Origin: Syntrophaceae bacterium
GTDB lineage: Bacteria > Desulfobacterota > Syntrophia > Syntrophales > UBA2185
NCBI GenBank assembly: GCA_003153775.1
Contig: PMBI01000083.1
Coordinates: 1-64,000, forward strand
Direction: 5' to 3'
Length of the DNA: 64,000 nt
How positions within the stretch are numbered: the first letter of the stretch is position 1; each line of letters starts with the position of its first letter. Under the pieces are notes generated by a model that had not been told where the DNA came from, did not search any database, and was given only the letters and a program-made list of their open reading frames with translations. Below, in pieces: positions 62,190 to 64,000 of the stretch. A program made the position numbers and the translations under genes.

Positions 62190-63629
62190 TTACAGGATTT
62201 TTTGCGGAATTACCTTCATGCAGCGATTGTAGGCCAGGAACATTTCCCACTCTTTTTTGAAGCGGATGTCGCGAGCCTTCCATCGCTGCCAAGCCGTCTC
62301 CTTAAGATAGGAGAACCACTGCATCTCAAAGTCACTCCGCCGGTAGGACTTTTCGCTGGTGAACAGCAAGCAGCTCATTCCGTAGAGATCGCTGAAGTTC
62401 TCGGCCTTGGCGTCGATCCAGGGCATGGTAACCTTGCCCAGCCCAAAGTCCCGCCAGTCACGAAGATCTTTCGGCGGGCGATAGCCGTACTTCTGCGCCA
62501 GCACATACAGCTCAGTGCCGGGGAAGGGTGTGGTCAGAAAGAAAGGAGAAATGACTGAGCGGGGGTTCTGTACTCGCAGCATGTCGGCGTAGTCCATGTT
62601 GGCCAGTGTTTCCTCGCGCGTCTCTTCAGGGAAGGCAGTCATGAAGGACCAGACCGGGCGTATCTTGGAGCGGGCCAGTACCTGCGAAGCCTGCGTGATG
62701 TCGTCAACGTTGTTGTCCTTGCAGATCATCTTGCGGATACGCGGCGAAACGTGTTCAACGCCTATGAACAGCTCTTCGCAGATGTTGTCGATCTCGGTGA
62801 CCAGTTTCTCGTCCACGTTCTCGGCGCGGATGGCCGTGTGGAAGGAATAGCCGAACTTCGCCGTTAGCTTGGCCATGCTTACGATGCGCTTATGGTTAAA
62901 GCCGATTTCGTCCGCTAGAAGCGAGATGTGCTTGACGTGCGGGGCCATCTTTGTGATGATCCTGATCTCTGCCTCGATCACCTCCAGCGGCTTCTGACGA
63001 TACTTGCGACGATTGAAAACGGTGTTGTAGCAGAAAGCGCAATGGAATGGGCAGCCACGCGCCACCTGCGTCTTGCCTATCGGATAGTACTGGTACAGGT
63101 GCAGTGAACTTTGCGTGATCGGGGCGACCGCGTCGGCCATGTTCATGAAAGGCCTCTGGCCGTTGATGACGATGCTGCCGTCCTTCTTTTTCCAGCCCAC
63201 GCCCATGATGTTGGATAAATCTTCCTTCTTGCTTTTGAGCTCCTGCACCAATTCTAACAGGGTAATTTCACCTTCGCCGATAACGACAAAATCAACCAAC
63301 GGATCGGAAAGTGTCTGCTCGGGGAGTAGTGAGGCATGCACGCCCCCTAAGACCGTTTTTATTCCAGGCTGCCGCTTCTTAACGGTCTCAAGCACGTCCA
63401 TGGTTCCAACCAATTGGAAACCCGTCATGGAGGAGACGCCAACCAGTGAAGGCCCCTTGTCCAACTCGTCGAGTAGTGTCTGCAGGGGCTGTACACGCAG
63501 GTCCACGTAAGACACGCTCACACCCGCCCGCTCGAGATGTGCACCCACATACAGGATTGATAGCGGTGGTGAGATCGTATCGGCCTGCTCCTCGCTGGGA
63601 GGCGGGAAAACTAGAAGCACAGGATACAT
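62190..63629 (-). CDS. B12-binding-domain-type radical SAM protein
   Basis: 479 residues. The N-terminal 150 residues form a cobalamin-binding-like Rossmann domain (SILYVGAHLERAGVSVSYVDLRV, TVLGGVHASLLPEQTL, VVIGEGEITLLELV), but the usual DxHxxG cobalamin motif is not visible. The radical SAM core starts with the cluster motif CPFHCAFC (Cys193, Cys197, Cys200) and contains IGVEHVSPRIRKMI and TAFPEETREETLANMDYADML. Members act on lipids, sugars or tailoring of secondary metabolites; the substrate here cannot be named. The gene converges on the AT-rich glycosyltransferase gene and follows an acyltransferase-like gene 65 bases upstream. Confidence 0.85.
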   Translation of the reverse strand: MYPVLLVFPPPSEEQADTISPPLSILYVGAHLERAGVSVSYVDLRVQPLQTLLDELDKGPSLVGVSSMTGFQLVGTMDVLETVKKRQPGIKTVLGGVHASLLPEQTLSDPLVDFVVIGEGEITLLELVQELKSKKEDLSNIMGVGWKKKDGSIVINGQRPFMNMADAVAPITQSSLHLYQYYPIGKTQVARGCPFHCAFCYNTVFNRRKYRQKPLEVIEAEIRIITKMAPHVKHISLLADEIGFNHKRIVSMAKLTAKFGYSFHTAIRAENVDEKLVTEIDNICEELFIGVEHVSPRIRKMICKDNNVDDITQASQVLARSKIRPVWSFMTAFPEETREETLANMDYADMLRVQNPRSVISPFFLTTPFPGTELYVLAQKYGYRPPKDLRDWRDFGLGKVTMPWIDAKAENFSDLYGMSCLLFTSEKSYRRSDFEMQWFSYLKETAWQRWKARDIRFKKEWEMFLAYNRCMKVIPQKIL

Positions 63630-63693
63630 CGGGTCTCCAGAACAATAGGTTGTCCGACGGCGTATAGCCGCAACGGACTTAACTCATCTTTCG

Positions 63694-64000
63694 TCAACGC
63701 ATTTTCCATTCAAGGGTTTCACGCCAAAAGCCTTCAGCGCCAAAGGATTCCTTAAAGTGGAAAATGTTTGGACGCGATTGCATGTTCACCGATGAAGTCC
63801 CAAAATCGTAATAGTTGTATCCTGCCTTCTCTGATCTTTGCAAGGCATCCATTACCAAGAGAGATAGCCCTTGGACATCTTGATGATCTGGATCCTGGCA
63901 GAAATAGAATGAACTATTAACGCGCGAATTGACCACAAATTCGCAGACACCTGCAACAGGACGGCCTTTCATACGTGCAACATATATACTGATATGCTTT
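63694..64000 (-). CDS. GNAT/FemAB-type acyltransferase-like protein, C-terminal part (runs off right edge)
   Basis: The frame is open to the right edge; about 101 residues are visible. ISIYVARMKGRPVAGVCEFVV and the later DALQRSEKAGYNYYDFGTSSVNMQSRPNIFHFKESFGAEGFWRETLEW match the second acetyltransferase fold of FemAB-like (Acetyltransf_6) proteins, in which a YDFG…FKESFG segment is conserved. Such proteins transfer acyl or aminoacyl groups to sugars or peptidoglycan precursors. An internal ATG at 63972 is unlikely to be the real start. Confidence 0.7.
   Translation of the reverse strand, partial: KHISIYVARMKGRPVAGVCEFVVNSRVNSSFYFCQDPDHQDVQGLSLLVMDALQRSEKAGYNYYDFGTSSVNMQSRPNIFHFKESFGAEGFWRETLEWKMR

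Overview
The window is dominated by one very large, almost complete flagellar locus (about 12.5 kb to 54 kb), flanked on the left by an envelope and signalling region and on the right by a sugar-modification region. The gene content fits a Gram-negative bacterium of the Desulfobacterota (former Deltaproteobacteria) or a near relative: P- and L-ring genes (flgA, flgH, flgI) imply an outer membrane; flhF and flhG imply polar flagella; NtrC-type activators with sigma-54 promoters are combined with FliA/FlgM control; and a csrA-fliW pair, typical of Firmicutes and several deep Gram-negative lineages, is present. The assignment rests on gene content and order only. By eye, base composition is near 50 percent GC, with one clearly AT-rich gene (60229-62115).

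Layout. 1-3.2 kb: the 5' end of an S41 C-terminal processing protease, a bactofilin with a membrane-anchored partner (minus strand), and a MotE-like protein carrying a SPOR domain (plus). 3.4-12.3 kb: control genes, namely an HD-GYP response regulator behind a small FlgM-like protein, a first NtrC-type regulator, and an operon of TPR protein, PAS histidine kinase and a second NtrC-type regulator (FlrB/FlrC or FleS/FleR type). 12.8-34.9 kb: flgBC-fliEFGHIJ-motE, fliK-flgDE, fliL-fliMNOPQR, flhBAFG-fliA. 34.9-39.4 kb: an accessory block with a second FliL-like protein, a small secreted protein, a degenerate histidine kinase, two small proteins, a second FliK-like protein and a free FlhB C-terminal domain (FlhX). 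39.6-48.7 kb: flgFGAHIJ, flgM, flgN-flgKL, csrA-fliW. 48.8-54 kb, minus strand: flaG, fliT-like, fliS, fliD and the flagellin gene. 54.1-64 kb: glycosyltransferases, a TylF-type methyltransferase, a radical SAM protein and the end of an acyltransferase-like protein. A role in flagellin glycosylation is likely for the minus-strand genes next to fliC but is inferred from position.

Regulation can be read from the DNA. Five strong sigma-54 promoters (GG-N10-GC) precede the TPR-kinase-regulator operon, flgB, fliK, fliL and flgF. Three of them (flgB, fliK, flgF) have an upstream 15-bp palindrome of the form GGGMAAWWTTTKCCC, a candidate binding site for the FlrC-like activator. Five good and one weaker sigma-28 (FliA) promoters precede the FlgM-like/HD-GYP pair, the 37-kb accessory genes (weaker), flgM, flaG, fliD and fliC. 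The flagellin leader has GGA-in-loop hairpins and a CsrA-like motif over its ribosome binding site, which matches the CsrA-FliW genes at 48 kb.

No tRNA, rRNA, CRISPR array, insertion sequence or phage gene was seen. motA, motB, chemotaxis genes and rpoN are not in the window.
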